Shown: piece after piece, positions 30,729 to 40,932 of the stretch
How the letters are laid out: the number at the start of each line of letters is the position of its first letter
How positions within the stretch are numbered: the first letter of the stretch is position 1
NCBI GenBank assembly: GCA_947628005.1
Contig: CANQYI010000002.1
Location: 34,506 to 98,505, forward strand
Reading direction: 5' to 3'
DNA from: an uncultured Clostridia bacterium
GTDB taxonomy: Bacteria; Bacillota; Clostridia; TANB77; CAG-465
DNA: 64,000 nucleotides
Made by a program: the position numbers and the translations under genes
The notes under the pieces: model-generated
What the model saw: the letters and a program-made list of their open reading frames with translations, nothing else
The model's database searches: none
What the model was told of the DNA's origin: nothing

Positions 30729-31475
30729 TTACTTTTTCATAATTAAAAATATAAGATCTGTTATTTTATTTCCAATGAAACTACAAAATATTATATATAG
30801 TTCTATAATATACTGTGCTCCAGTAAACATTAAAATAATTGCTCCTAAAGCTATAAATGGTCCAAATGGCATGTAAGCACTATCTTCTTTTCTCTTTATT
30901 ATAAGTATAAATACCCCTACTATTGCACCTATAAAAAATGCTATTAAGGCTATAACAATTATTCCCTTTATACCAAACATAAAGCCTAAAGATGCCATTA
31001 GTTTTACATCCCCAAAGCCCATTCCTTCTTTTTTAAGAATAGCAAGAGTTAATAAATTTAGTAGCCAAAATATAGCACCACCAACAAATGCTCCTAGTAA
31101 ATAACTCCACCAATTATTTATATTCAAAATAAAATTTATAAGACCTGCTAAAAGTATAATTATATGTGTCTCATCAGGTATTAATTGATATTTAATATCA
31201 ACATAAAATACTATCGTAAGTGCAACAATTATAATCGTATATAAATAAGAAGTTACATTATTTCCTAAAAAATAAATAAATGAATTATATAAAATTAAAA
31301 ATATAATTGTATATTTAAAATCAATTTTAAAATCAGTAAAAAATGTTTTATAATACTCTTTATATGTTATCTTTTCGCAAACGACTGGTGGTAATTTTTT
31401 ATTTAGTTGTCCCACTAGTTGTCCAAAAATAATTGCAAGAATACTCATTACTATATATGGTATATATTGCATCAA
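30729..31475 (-). CDS. Prepilin peptidase (A24 family)
   Basis: Multi-TM; GMGFGDVKLMASLGFMFGIKGI (GxGxGDxK) and YVDIKYQLIPDETHI. Confidence 0.85.
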   Translation of the reverse strand: MMQYIPYIVMSILAIIFGQLVGQLNKKLPPVVCEKITYKEYYKTFFTDFKIDFKYTIIFLILYNSFIYFLGNNVTSYLYTIIIVALTIVFYVDIKYQLIPDETHIIILLAGLINFILNINNWWSYLLGAFVGGAIFWLLNLLTLAILKKEGMGFGDVKLMASLGFMFGIKGIIVIALIAFFIGAIVGVFILIIKRKEDSAYMPFGPFIALGAIILMFTGAQYIIELYIIFCSFIGNKITDLIFLIMKK

Positions 31476-32014
31476 TCAATTTCCCCTCTTTTTTTATAAT
31501 ATTTTTTTAATACTATTTTCTCAAATGGCCTTTTAATCTTTGTAATAATTGCTTCTTTTGTAGCAATTGGTCTTACTAAGATTGTTTTTATGCCAAATCT
31601 ATTTCCACCCCATACATCAGTAAAGAGTTGATCTCCTATCATCATTACATTCTTCTTTTTAACTTTTGAATTTTCTACTACTGCCTTAAATCCCTTTAAG
31701 AAAGGTTTTTTTGCATTATATATATACTTTATTCCCAACTCATTTGATATTCTTTTTACCTTTTTTTCCATTGGAGAATTACTAAGAATATATAATTTAA
31801 CACCCTTATCTTTAATGTGTTGCATCCATTCTTTAAGTTCTTCAGTATATGTATATTTATTATCTACTAGAGTATTATCCATATCAAATATTATTAATTT
31901 TATTTTTTCTTTTTCTAATACCTCATAAGGTATTTTTTCAACACTTTCAAATACATAATTTGGATAAAATCTATTAAAAAAACTTTTACTTTTTTCCATA
32001 TAAATCACTTTCAA
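31472..32014 (-). CDS. yqeG: YqeG family HAD IIIA phosphatase
   Basis: IKLIIFDMDNTLVDNKYTYTEELKEWMQHIKDKGVKLYILSNS...VMMIGDQLFTDVWGGNRFGIKTILV. Confidence 0.88.
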   Translation of the reverse strand: MKVIYMEKSKSFFNRFYPNYVFESVEKIPYEVLEKEKIKLIIFDMDNTLVDNKYTYTEELKEWMQHIKDKGVKLYILSNSPMEKKVKRISNELGIKYIYNAKKPFLKGFKAVVENSKVKKKNVMMIGDQLFTDVWGGNRFGIKTILVRPIATKEAIITKIKRPFEKIVLKKYYKKRGEID

Positions 32015-32144
32015 TTTCCTTATTTCATTTTACTATATGATATGCATTTTTGCAACATTTTAATTAAATCAAATATATTTTTTAAAAAACTTTAAATTAT
32101 ATACAACTTGTGTTATAATATTATCTGTAATTTGGAGGTATTTT

Positions 32145-33377
32145 ATGAACTTATATGATGAATTAGTTTGGAGAGGATTAATAAAAGATGTTACTTCTGA
32201 AAATTTAAAAAATATATTAAATGGCGAGCCAATTTCTTTTTATTGGGGTACTGATCCTACTGCACCTAGTCTACATCTAGGACATTATTCTTCACTTGTA
32301 ACTGCAAAAAGACTTGCACTTGCAGGTCATAAACCATTTTTGCTTGTTGGTGGTGCTACAGGACTTATTGGTGATCCCCGTCCTACAGCAGAAAGAGAAA
32401 TAATTTCAAAAGAGGCACTTGCTAAAAATTTAGAAGGTATAAAGAAACAAGTAAATGATATACTTAAAGGTAAAGCAAGTGTAATAAATAATTATGATTG
32501 GATAGGAAAAATAGATTTTATAGATTTTTTAAGAGAAGTTGGAAAATATATAAATGTAAATTATATGTTAGATAAAGATATAATAAGAAGAAGATTAGAA
32601 ACAGGAATCACATTTGCAGAATTTTCATATACTCTAATCCAAGGGTATGACTTCTATTATCTATTTGAAAATAAAAATTGTGTAATGCAAGTTGCTGGTT
32701 CTGATCAGTGGGGTAACCTTACAACTGGTATTGATTTAATTAGAAAAAAGACAGGAAAAGAGGCTTGTGGTTTTACAATGCCACTTATACTTGATAGTAA
32801 TGGCAAAAAATTTGGTAAATCAGAGGGAAATGCACTATGGTTAAATAAAGATATGACTTCTAGCTATGAACTATATCAATATTTAGTCAATACAGATGAC
32901 AGTATGATTGAACATTATCTAAAAGTATTTACATTCTTAACTCCTGATGAAATTATGGATATAGTAAATAAACACAATGAACATCCTGAATTAAGGCTTG
33001 GTCAAAAAACTTTAGCACGTGAAATTATTACAGATTTGCACGGGGCTGAAGAATATGAAAAAGCTGTAAATATTTCTGAAGCTTTGTTTAATGGTAATGT
33101 AAGTAAACTTAAAGTAGATGAAATTTTAAATTGCTTAAAAGATGTTCCAAGTTTTGAAATTGGTGAAGATATTCTACTTGTTGATTTACTTGTAAATTAT
33201 AATATATGCTCAAGTAAAAGAGAAGCAAGAGAATTTTTAAAGCAAGGTTCTATTTTAGTTAATGATGAAAAAATAACTGATGAAAATACTTTAATTACTA
33301 GAAAAAATAGTATAGATGGCAAACTTCTAGTAATAAGAAGAGGAAAGAAAAAATATTTCTTAGGAAAATTTATATAA
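32145..33377 (+). CDS. tyrS: Tyrosyl-tRNA synthetase
   Basis: FYWGTDPTAPSLHLGHYSSL...MQVAGSDQWGNLTTG...KKFGKSEGNALWL; C-terminal S4 domain. Confidence 0.96.
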   Translation: MNLYDELVWRGLIKDVTSENLKNILNGEPISFYWGTDPTAPSLHLGHYSSLVTAKRLALAGHKPFLLVGGATGLIGDPRPTAEREIISKEALAKNLEGIKKQVNDILKGKASVINNYDWIGKIDFIDFLREVGKYINVNYMLDKDIIRRRLETGITFAEFSYTLIQGYDFYYLFENKNCVMQVAGSDQWGNLTTGIDLIRKKTGKEACGFTMPLILDSNGKKFGKSEGNALWLNKDMTSSYELYQYLVNTDDSMIEHYLKVFTFLTPDEIMDIVNKHNEHPELRLGQKTLAREIITDLHGAEEYEKAVNISEALFNGNVSKLKVDEILNCLKDVPSFEIGEDILLVDLLVNYNICSSKREAREFLKQGSILVNDEKITDENTLITRKNSIDGKLLVIRRGKKKYFLGKFI

Positions 33378-33390
33378 TTATCAATCTAAA

Positions 33391-33415
33391 GCAAGTAGAA
33401 AATACTTGCTTTTTT
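33391..33415 (+). terminator. Terminator after tyrS
   Basis: GCAAGTAGAAAATACTTGCTTTTTT. Confidence 0.8.
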
Positions 33416-33486
33416 ACATAAAAAGTGGTATAATCCTACTAATCTTTTTAAAACTCAAAAATTAATATTTTAGGAGGTATTTATAA

Positions 33487-33906
33487 ATGAAAGCAAAGGT
33501 TAAAAGAGCGATTAAATATATATTTATTACCGTTTATGTAATAATATGTATTTCATTCTTCGCATTTCAAGTAAGGGACCATAAGTTAGGAAAAGAACAG
33601 GAAAGTAAGCCTGATAGATTGCCAAAAATTGTTTCACAAATAACTGAAACTAAATCTCTTGATATATTATTTCCATCATCAGATTATTTTTATAATATAG
33701 TCTCACATACTGATGTCAGTTCAATAACAATTGATGTAACTCCAAAAAATCATTTATTCTACTCTGCGACTATAGAATTGTCCCCTGAATGTGAACTCAT
33801 AGGGTTAGATCTTTCTAATACTTTTTATTTTGTAATTTCGTGTATTATGGAATTTTTAATTGAATTTATGATTTTATTTCTTATTGTTACTTTTGTTTTT
33901 GACTAA
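33487..33906 (+). CDS. Hypothetical membrane protein
   Basis: Two hydrophobic segments; good Shine-Dalgarno (TAGGAGG). Confidence 0.55.
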   Translation: MKAKVKRAIKYIFITVYVIICISFFAFQVRDHKLGKEQESKPDRLPKIVSQITETKSLDILFPSSDYFYNIVSHTDVSSITIDVTPKNHLFYSATIELSPECELIGLDLSNTFYFVISCIMEFLIEFMILFLIVTFVFD

Positions 33907-33910
33907 TAAA

Positions 33911-33942
33911 AGAATGCACAGGGAAACATCCCTGTGCATTCT
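33911..33942. terminator. Bidirectional terminator
   Basis: AGAATGCACAGGGAAACATCCCTGTGCATTCTTTT. Confidence 0.8.
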
Positions 33943-33943
33943 T

Positions 33944-34822
33944 TTAAAATTCAGGAACATATTCTTCTTCATGTTCACCTAGTTCCTGAATGTAGCCATT
34001 ATAAAGTTCTAAATCTTCTAAAGCACAATGTACTTCTTCTAATTCCTCTTTAGTTATTTTTCTATTTATTGTATTATTTTCTTTTGCTTTATAAGTTGGA
34101 AAATACTGTGCCATAACACTTACAAAAACATCTTTTCCAATTTCTTTTCTAATCCATTTTAATACATTAATTGAATCTTTAGTATTATTTGGAAGTATTA
34201 AATGCCTTATAATTAAACCCTTTTTTATAATTCCATTTTCATCTAAAATTGGTTTTCCAACTTGTCTATACATTTCTTTTATAGCTTTACTTGCAAAATC
34301 AAAATAATTTTTTATTCCAGAATATCTAAATGCAATATTATTATCAAAATATTTTAAATCCGGTAAATATACATCAATAAGTCCTTCCAGTTCTTTTAAA
34401 GTTTCAACTCTATCATAACCTCCTGTATTGTATATTACAGGTAGTTTCAATCCTTTTTCTTTTGCTATAATTAAAGCTTCCTTAATATAGCAAGCATATA
34501 TTGTTGGACTAACTAGATTTATATTGTGTACTCCACTTTTTTGTAAATCTAAAAATATATCTGCTAATTCTTCTACAGAATATTCTTTTCCTTTTTTCTC
34601 ACTACTTATTTTGTAATTTTGACAAAACTTACATTTCAAATTACAACAAGAAAAAAATATTGTACCAGAGCCTGCTGTTCCACTTATACATGGCTCTTCA
34701 TAATCATGCTTTGAAACTAAGGCAATTTTTACTTTGTTACCTGCACCACATTTACCAATTTTACCAATTTTTCTATTTACTAAACAGTTATGTGGACATA
34801 TATTACATTTTTCTTGATTCAT
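33944..34822 (-). CDS. Radical SAM protein, PflA/AmmeMemoRadiSam-like
   Basis: GTIFFSCCNLKCKFCQNYKIS (CxxxCxxC); CNICPHNCLVNRKIGKIGKCGAG; DVYLPDLKYFDN. Confidence 0.88.
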   Translation of the reverse strand: MNQEKCNICPHNCLVNRKIGKIGKCGAGNKVKIALVSKHDYEEPCISGTAGSGTIFFSCCNLKCKFCQNYKISSEKKGKEYSVEELADIFLDLQKSGVHNINLVSPTIYACYIKEALIIAKEKGLKLPVIYNTGGYDRVETLKELEGLIDVYLPDLKYFDNNIAFRYSGIKNYFDFASKAIKEMYRQVGKPILDENGIIKKGLIIRHLILPNNTKDSINVLKWIRKEIGKDVFVSVMAQYFPTYKAKENNTINRKITKEELEEVHCALEDLELYNGYIQELGEHEEEYVPEF

Positions 34823-34837
34823 TTTTATTCCTTTCTA

Positions 34838-34867
34838 AAAAAAGTCTGACTATGTGCCAGACTTTTT
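34838..34867 (-). terminator. Terminator after second sortase
   Basis: AAAAGTCTGGCACATAGTCAGACTTTTTTT on reverse strand. Confidence 0.75.
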
Positions 34868-34873
34868 AATTTA

Positions 34874-35641
34874 TTATTTTATCAATTTTGCATGTATTAC
34901 TAATCTTCCATCAGTTTTTGTATAATCACAAGTTGAAAGTGTAAGAACTGTATCTGACTCTGAAATACTTAAACCTGTATTATATATGCTCATATTTTTT
35001 CTGTCATTAAAGAAGTTTGCAAATTCAGTGTCTGAATTGAATTCAGTTTTTATATAAAAATCATTAGAATCAGTTACATATATTGAAAATATCTCCCAAG
35101 TATGATTTCCATTTACATCAGAAAATTCTATTTGTTTATGAGTATTGAAGAAATCAGGTCTCTTATAATTTACTAATGGAGTAAAGTTATCATTTGTCTC
35201 TGAATTATGTCCATATATTATAAATGCACTAGTTTTTCCTATATTTTGAATATTACATCTATAATCTAGGAATGGCTCTCCCCAATCAGTTGCATTATTG
35301 TCTCTATCATGTCTTAAATATCTATCATTATCTGAGCTATAGAATATTGGATAATCTATAACAGTTCCTGGTATTTTTAGCCAAGCAACTGCATCTTGGT
35401 AAGTAGCATTTAGAGCCTTAATTTCTGAAGACAAATCTCTTCCTTCATCAGTTGAATTTAAAACTGCAAGACTTAAATCTCCTACTGCATCCTCTATTAT
35501 TACATCGCTATCATTTTTACTTTCATCCTTATCTTTATTACCACTAGTCAAAGATATTATTACTCCAACTATTGATATTGTTACTACTAAAATAATAAGT
35601 CCTAAGACAAAATATTTTCTTTTTGAATCTTCGTTTTGCAT
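34874..35641 (-). CDS. srtB: Class B sortase (second paralogue)
   Basis: AWLKIPGTVIDYPIFYSSDNDRYLRHDRDNNATDWGEPFLDYRC...FIIYGHNSETND...TLSTCDYTKTDGRLVIHAKLIK. Confidence 0.93.
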   Translation of the reverse strand: MQNEDSKRKYFVLGLIILVVTISIVGVIISLTSGNKDKDESKNDSDVIIEDAVGDLSLAVLNSTDEGRDLSSEIKALNATYQDAVAWLKIPGTVIDYPIFYSSDNDRYLRHDRDNNATDWGEPFLDYRCNIQNIGKTSAFIIYGHNSETNDNFTPLVNYKRPDFFNTHKQIEFSDVNGNHTWEIFSIYVTDSNDFYIKTEFNSDTEFANFFNDRKNMSIYNTGLSISESDTVLTLSTCDYTKTDGRLVIHAKLIK

Positions 35642-35720
35642 AATCTATACCTCTCTTTTACAATATCAGTATAACATAAATTTTTTTATAATACAATAAT
35701 TAGTATAGTAAAAACTATTA

Positions 35721-36602
35721 TTAATGTGGATTAACGTGTATAATTATATCTTCTACATAGTCATACTTTTTTGCTATATCGTCTTTTATTTTTCCTATTA
35801 CTTGATGAGAATGTTCTAGTGTTAAAGTTCCATCCATAGACAGTTTTATTATAATTATAAATTTTGAGCCTGTTGGTTTAGAAATAATACTATCAACGTG
35901 TAAAATTTCATCGTTTTCTTCTATAAATTTTACTAACTCATTTTGTTCATTTATACCAAGACTTGTATCCATAAGAACTGTATAAGCTAAATAGAATAAT
36001 TTTAAGCCAACATATATTATCCAAATTGATATTAATATACCTACAATTCCATCAACAAAGTTATAACCTAAATAGCTAAGTATAATTGAAATTAATGTTC
36101 CTGAAGTAATGAATATATCATTTCTGTGGTCCTCATTATTAGCCTTAATTAATATACTTGATGTCTTTTTTAACACCTTTTTAGTATATATAAAAAGTGT
36201 TATTTTTACTAGTATTGTTATAATGCAAATTGCTATTAGCTTAATTGAGAATTCCATTTTTGAATGATTTAATATGCTTTTTATTGAACTGCTAATCATG
36301 CTAAGAGATGCTATAATCATACATAAACTTATTACTATTGTAAAAACATATTCTGCCTTTCCATGTCCATGAGGATGATCATAATCTTTTGGTTTAGCAG
36401 AAACTTTTGCTCCTATATAAGATACAACTGAAGCAACAATATCGCCTGCACTATTTAAGCTATCTGCAAGCATTGCTTGGCTTTTAGATATGATACTTAC
36501 TACTAATTTTAATAACAAAAGTAAAAAATTTGATATTACACTTATTATGCTTACCTTTTTTACAATATTTTTTTCTTCCATAATAAATTCACCTCTCTTC
36601 AA
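35721..36602 (-). CDS. Cation diffusion facilitator family transporter
   Basis: SQAMLADSLNSAGDIVASVVSYIGAKVSAKPKDYDHPHGHGKAEYV. Confidence 0.93.
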   Translation of the reverse strand: MKRGEFIMEEKNIVKKVSIISVISNFLLLLLKLVVSIISKSQAMLADSLNSAGDIVASVVSYIGAKVSAKPKDYDHPHGHGKAEYVFTIVISLCMIIASLSMISSSIKSILNHSKMEFSIKLIAICIITILVKITLFIYTKKVLKKTSSILIKANNEDHRNDIFITSGTLISIILSYLGYNFVDGIVGILISIWIIYVGLKLFYLAYTVLMDTSLGINEQNELVKFIEENDEILHVDSIISKPTGSKFIIIIKLSMDGTLTLEHSHQVIGKIKDDIAKKYDYVEDIIIHVNPH

Positions 36603-36680
36603 GTTCTATTAATATAATATACAAATATTTATGAACTTGTTTACTTCTGTAAAATTTTTAAGCCTCATATCTAAAAGTTA

Positions 36681-39302
36681 TTATTTTAAATTCAACAATT
36701 CATTTAATTCTTTATCTATATTTTCTAGTAATTCTTTGTATTTTGATTGCTTTTGTTTCTCATTATTTACTAAAGCTTCTGGTGCTTTTTCAACAAAAGC
36801 TTTGTTTTCTAACATTTTTGTTGCTCTTATTAATTCTGATTCTGCCTTGCTTTTTTCCTCTTTTAGTTTTTGTATTTTAGCTTCACTGTTTATAGAATTT
36901 GACATGTCTACATATACATGAATATTTCCAATAATTACTGATATATAATTACCTTCTATATTATCTTCATTTTCTAAATAACAAATTTTTTCAATTGAAC
37001 ACATTTTACTAAAGAACATTTCACATTCTTTAAAAATATTTGTTGTTTCATTTGATTTAATATATACTTCAATATTTAACTTTTGAGAATTTTGTATATC
37101 ATTAGTAGCTCTGATATTTCTTATATTTTTTATAATATCTAATATATCATTTACTGTTTTTGTTTCATCATTATATTTAAATTCATCACAAGGCCATTTT
37201 GCATTTATTAATTTTCCAGGTTCATGTTTTAAATTTGAATAGATTTCTTCAGTTATGAAAGGAATGTATGGATGTAGTAATTTTACTGTACTTACTAAAA
37301 CTTTATTCAAAGTCCAAATAGCTGACTTGTATGTAGGCAAATCTTTATTATAAAGCCTTGGTTTAATCATTTCTATATATGAATCACAAATATCAGACCA
37401 AACAAAGTCATAAAGTATTGCTACAACTACACCTATTTCAAATTTATCAATATTTTCTGTAACTTGTTTTTCTACTTGAGAAAGTTTTGTTAATATCCAT
37501 TTATCTTCTGGACATAAATTGTCCACACTTTCAACATCTAAATCATTCAAATACATAGTAGAAAATTTTGCTGCATTCCACAATTTATTTGTGAAATTTC
37601 TGCTAGCTTCTACTTTTTCAGGAATATATCTTATATCATTTCCTGCACTTATATTTTGTACAAGTGAGAAACGAAGTGCATCTGCTCCATATTCACTTAT
37701 TACATCTAACGGATTTACGCCATTACCTAAAGATTTAGACATTTTTCTTCCCTTTGCATCTCTAACAAGTCCGTGAATATAAGTATTTTTGAAAGGTACC
37801 TTACCAGTATAAGCTACTCCAGAAAATATCATTTTACTTACCCAGAAAGGTATTATATCGTATCCTGTAACAAGAGTAGATATTGGGTAGAAATACTTGT
37901 AATCTTCAGTTTCTTCTGGCCAACCAAATATAGAAAATGGCCATAGTGCAGAACTAAACCAAGTATCTAGAGTATCTTCATCTTGATGTAGAGCGCCTCC
38001 ACATTCGTCACATAAAGTTATTTTATCTTTAGATACAATTGTTTTTCCACACTTTTCACAATAATAAGCAGGAATTCTATGCCCCCACCATAATTGTCTA
38101 GAAATACACCAATCTTCTATGTTTTCCATCCAATTAAAAAAGTTCTTTTCAAATCTTTTTGGAATAAATGTTACCTCACCATTTTTAACAGCATCAATTG
38201 CTGGTTTTGCAAGGCTTTCCATTTTTACAAACCATTGATTAGACATATAAGGTTCGATTGTGTTATGACATCTATAACATTTTCCAACATTATGGCTATA
38301 CTTTTCTTCTTTTACTAAGTAGCCTTCGTTTTTTAATCTTTCTACAATTAACTGTCTTGCTTCTTCTAACTTCATTCCCTTATATTCTAAAGCATTATCG
38401 TTTAGAGTTCCATCTTCATTTAACAAATTTATAACTTCAAGGTTATGCCTTTTACCTACTTCAAAATCGTTTTTATCATGTGCTGGAGTAATTTTTACAA
38501 CACCTGTTCCAAATTCCATATCTACATATCTATCAGCTACTACTGGAATATATTTATTTACAATTGGAAGTAAAACTTCTTTTGAAACGAGATGAGAATA
38601 TCTTTCATCTTTTGGATTTACTGCTACTGCTGTATCTCCAAGCATTGTTTCTGGTCTAGTTGTTGCAACTACGACATATTCATCACTATCTTTTACCTTA
38701 TATTTTATATGCCATAAATATGAAGGCTCTTCTTCATATTCAACTTCTATATCAGATATTGATGTTTTACAAGTTGGGCACCAATTAACAAGTCTTTCTC
38801 CTTTATAAATTAATCCTTGATTATATAAATTTTCAAATACTGTTAAAACTGCTCTACTACAATTTTCATCCATAGTAAACTTTTCTTTTTTCCAATCACA
38901 AGAGCTACCTATTTTTCTTAGTTGCTTTGTAATTTCTGAGCCATATTCATTTTTCCATTTCCAAACTTCTTCAATAAATTTGTCTCTTCCAACTGAATCC
39001 TTAGTTTTTCCTTCTTTTTTTAACTTTTCTACTACTTTTACTTCAGTTGCTATACTTGCATGATCTGTACCAGGTACCCACAATGTAGGCACTTGTTTCA
39101 TTCTATTATATCTAACAAATATATCTTGTATAGTATTATCTAGCGCATGACCCATATGCAATTTTCCTGTTATATTTGGTGGTGGCATTGCTACTACAAA
39201 AGGTTTTTTACTTGCATCTTTAGTACAAGCAAAATATCCACCTTCTTCCCATTCTTTATAGATTTCGTCTTCTCTTTTTGAAAAATCAAATTTACTTTCC
39301 AT
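36681..39302 (-). CDS. valS: Valyl-tRNA synthetase
   Basis: MPPPNITGKLHMGHALDNTIQDI...GRKMSKSLGNGVNPLDVISEYGADALRFSL. Confidence 0.97.
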   Translation of the reverse strand: MESKFDFSKREDEIYKEWEEGGYFACTKDASKKPFVVAMPPPNITGKLHMGHALDNTIQDIFVRYNRMKQVPTLWVPGTDHASIATEVKVVEKLKKEGKTKDSVGRDKFIEEVWKWKNEYGSEITKQLRKIGSSCDWKKEKFTMDENCSRAVLTVFENLYNQGLIYKGERLVNWCPTCKTSISDIEVEYEEEPSYLWHIKYKVKDSDEYVVVATTRPETMLGDTAVAVNPKDERYSHLVSKEVLLPIVNKYIPVVADRYVDMEFGTGVVKITPAHDKNDFEVGKRHNLEVINLLNEDGTLNDNALEYKGMKLEEARQLIVERLKNEGYLVKEEKYSHNVGKCYRCHNTIEPYMSNQWFVKMESLAKPAIDAVKNGEVTFIPKRFEKNFFNWMENIEDWCISRQLWWGHRIPAYYCEKCGKTIVSKDKITLCDECGGALHQDEDTLDTWFSSALWPFSIFGWPEETEDYKYFYPISTLVTGYDIIPFWVSKMIFSGVAYTGKVPFKNTYIHGLVRDAKGRKMSKSLGNGVNPLDVISEYGADALRFSLVQNISAGNDIRYIPEKVEASRNFTNKLWNAAKFSTMYLNDLDVESVDNLCPEDKWILTKLSQVEKQVTENIDKFEIGVVVAILYDFVWSDICDSYIEMIKPRLYNKDLPTYKSAIWTLNKVLVSTVKLLHPYIPFITEEIYSNLKHEPGKLINAKWPCDEFKYNDETKTVNDILDIIKNIRNIRATNDIQNSQKLNIEVYIKSNETTNIFKECEMFFSKMCSIEKICYLENEDNIEGNYISVIIGNIHVYVDMSNSINSEAKIQKLKEEKSKAESELIRATKMLENKAFVEKAPEALVNNEKQKQSKYKELLENIDKELNELLNLK

Positions 39303-39316
39303 AATGCATACTCCTC

Positions 39317-39520
39317 CTATCTTCTAATTAAAATATAAAGCATACCCAAAGCCAAAATACTAACTACATAAGCTAATATTTTAACTAAGTTTACAACTTT
39401 GTTTTCATCTTTTTTCATTTTCTCAGCCTTTTTCTTAAAAACTGCTCTGGCATTAAAAATGAAAAATACACCAATGAATAAAATAACTAATACTACAAAA
39501 ATTTCTAAATTTTTTACCAT
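39317..39520 (-). CDS. Small two-TM protein between T-box and valS (start MVKNLEIF; listed ORF overlaps T-box)
   Basis: MVKNLEIFVVLVILFIGVFFIFNARAVFKKKAEKMKKDENKVVNLVKILAYVVSILALGMLYILIRR; GGTGAT before ATG 39520. Confidence 0.65.
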   Translation of the reverse strand: MVKNLEIFVVLVILFIGVFFIFNARAVFKKKAEKMKKDENKVVNLVKILAYVVSILALGMLYILIRR

Positions 39521-39532
39521 ATCTATCACCAT

Positions 39533-39795
39533 ATAAAAAAACAGACGTAATCCTAAAACATAAGGACGAACGTCTGATATTCGCGGTACCACCTTAATTC
39601 ATGTATAAATACATGCTCTTAATTCACAATTTACCGATGTGTGACGGAATATACTTACACATTTTCACTTCAGTATATCAGCTCCAAAGCTACCTTCAGA
39701 TATGTTTTTTTAAGGAATCTTACAGCTTAAAAATTCCTCTCTCTTGAAATAACCTCTATCTTACTCCTCTTTTTCACAGCTTTTCTAAATTTGTA
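39533..39795 (-). ncRNA. T-box leader upstream of valS
   Basis: Reverse strand AAGGTGGTACCGCG at 39595-39582, then terminator CAGACGTTCG...ACGTCTGTTTTTTT; upstream GAGAGAGGAA and Stem I-like segment. 5' end approximate. Confidence 0.92.
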
Positions 39796-39894
39796 TTAGT
39801 ATACCATATTTTTATGTATATTGCAAGAAATTTTGATATATATTTTTTGTAAAAAAATAACAACTCATTTTTATTGAGTTGCCATTTAATATTA

Positions 39895-40065
39895 TTATTC
39901 TTGTTCAGGTGCTCCCATAGGACAAACAGCTGCACATGATCCACATTCTATACATTTTTCAGGATCTATTACATACTTTCCATCCCCTTCAGAAATAGCT
40001 TCAACTGGACATTCTGGTGCACACATTCCACAAGCCACACATTTATCTGTTATTTTGTAAGCCAT
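39895..40065 (-). CDS. 2[4Fe-4S] ferredoxin
   Basis: MAYKITDKCVACGMCAPECPVEAISEGDGKYVIDPEKCIECGSCAAVCPMGAPEQE; Shine-Dalgarno AGGAGGGTG upstream of 40065. Confidence 0.95.
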   Translation of the reverse strand: MAYKITDKCVACGMCAPECPVEAISEGDGKYVIDPEKCIECGSCAAVCPMGAPEQE

Positions 40066-40081
40066 ATTTACACCCTCCTTT

Positions 40082-40921
40082 CTACTCATTATTATCATCT
40101 TTTACTTTTTCCCATTTTACGAGATTTACTGGATATACTTCAAATCTTTCATCCTCTTTAGTTGTACCAAATTTTACTTTAACTTTTAGATTTAAAATAT
40201 CAAGAGATGCTACCTTTCCTTCCTCTTCTTCTCCTTTTATTTTAACCTTTGCTCCAACTTTTGGTAATTTATCTAAATTTTCTTTATATGTATCTTCTTC
40301 ATATTTCAAGCAACATTTAAGCTTTCCACATGCACCTGATAACTTTGTCATATTAATTTGAAGTCCCTGTTCTTTTGCCGTCTTTATTGTAACTGGTTCA
40401 AAATCCTGCAAATAAGTTCTACAACATACTTCTTTACCACATACTCCAAGATTTGGATAAACCTTTATTTCATCTCTTGGGCCAATTTGTCTCAATTCAA
40501 TTCTTGATTTATACTTACTTGCAATATTTTTAACTAATTCCCTAAAATCAACTCTTTCTTCTGAAACAAAGTATATAGTTAATTTAGATAAATCAAAAGT
40601 ATAATCTGCGCACAAAACTTTCATATTAATTCCTAGTTTTTTTATTTCTTCTTTACAAAAAGCTAGTGCCTCATCTGCTTTTTCTTGATTTTCCTTAAAA
40701 ATTGCAATATCTTTTTTTGTAGCTGGTTTAATTATCTTGTCAACATTTATATCTTTTGATATCTCATCAGCATCTAAAATTTTTACAACTCTTCCTAGTT
40801 CTTCTCCTCTTTCTGTATTAGCAATAATAGAATCTCCTATTCTAAAGCCAAAGTGAAGAGGATCAAAATACATGAGTTTTCCTGTTCTTTTAAATCTTAC
40901 TGCTATTATCTTTTTCTCCAT
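40082..40921 (-). CDS. ricT: PSP1 domain/RicT (YaaT) family protein
   Basis: KVLCADYTFDLSKLTIYFVSEERVDFRELVKNIASKYKSRIELRQIGPRDE...CGKEVCCRTYLQDF...GACGKLKCCLKYE. Confidence 0.93.
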   Translation of the reverse strand: MEKKIIAVRFKRTGKLMYFDPLHFGFRIGDSIIANTERGEELGRVVKILDADEISKDINVDKIIKPATKKDIAIFKENQEKADEALAFCKEEIKKLGINMKVLCADYTFDLSKLTIYFVSEERVDFRELVKNIASKYKSRIELRQIGPRDEIKVYPNLGVCGKEVCCRTYLQDFEPVTIKTAKEQGLQINMTKLSGACGKLKCCLKYEEDTYKENLDKLPKVGAKVKIKGEEEEGKVASLDILNLKVKVKFGTTKEDERFEVYPVNLVKWEKVKDDNNE

Positions 40922-40932
40922 TTTTATTCTCC

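Noticed and set aside
39533-39592. ORF extension MVPRISDVRPYVLGLRLFFYMVID
   Set aside because: It lies in the T-box antiterminator/terminator; the true start is probably 39520.
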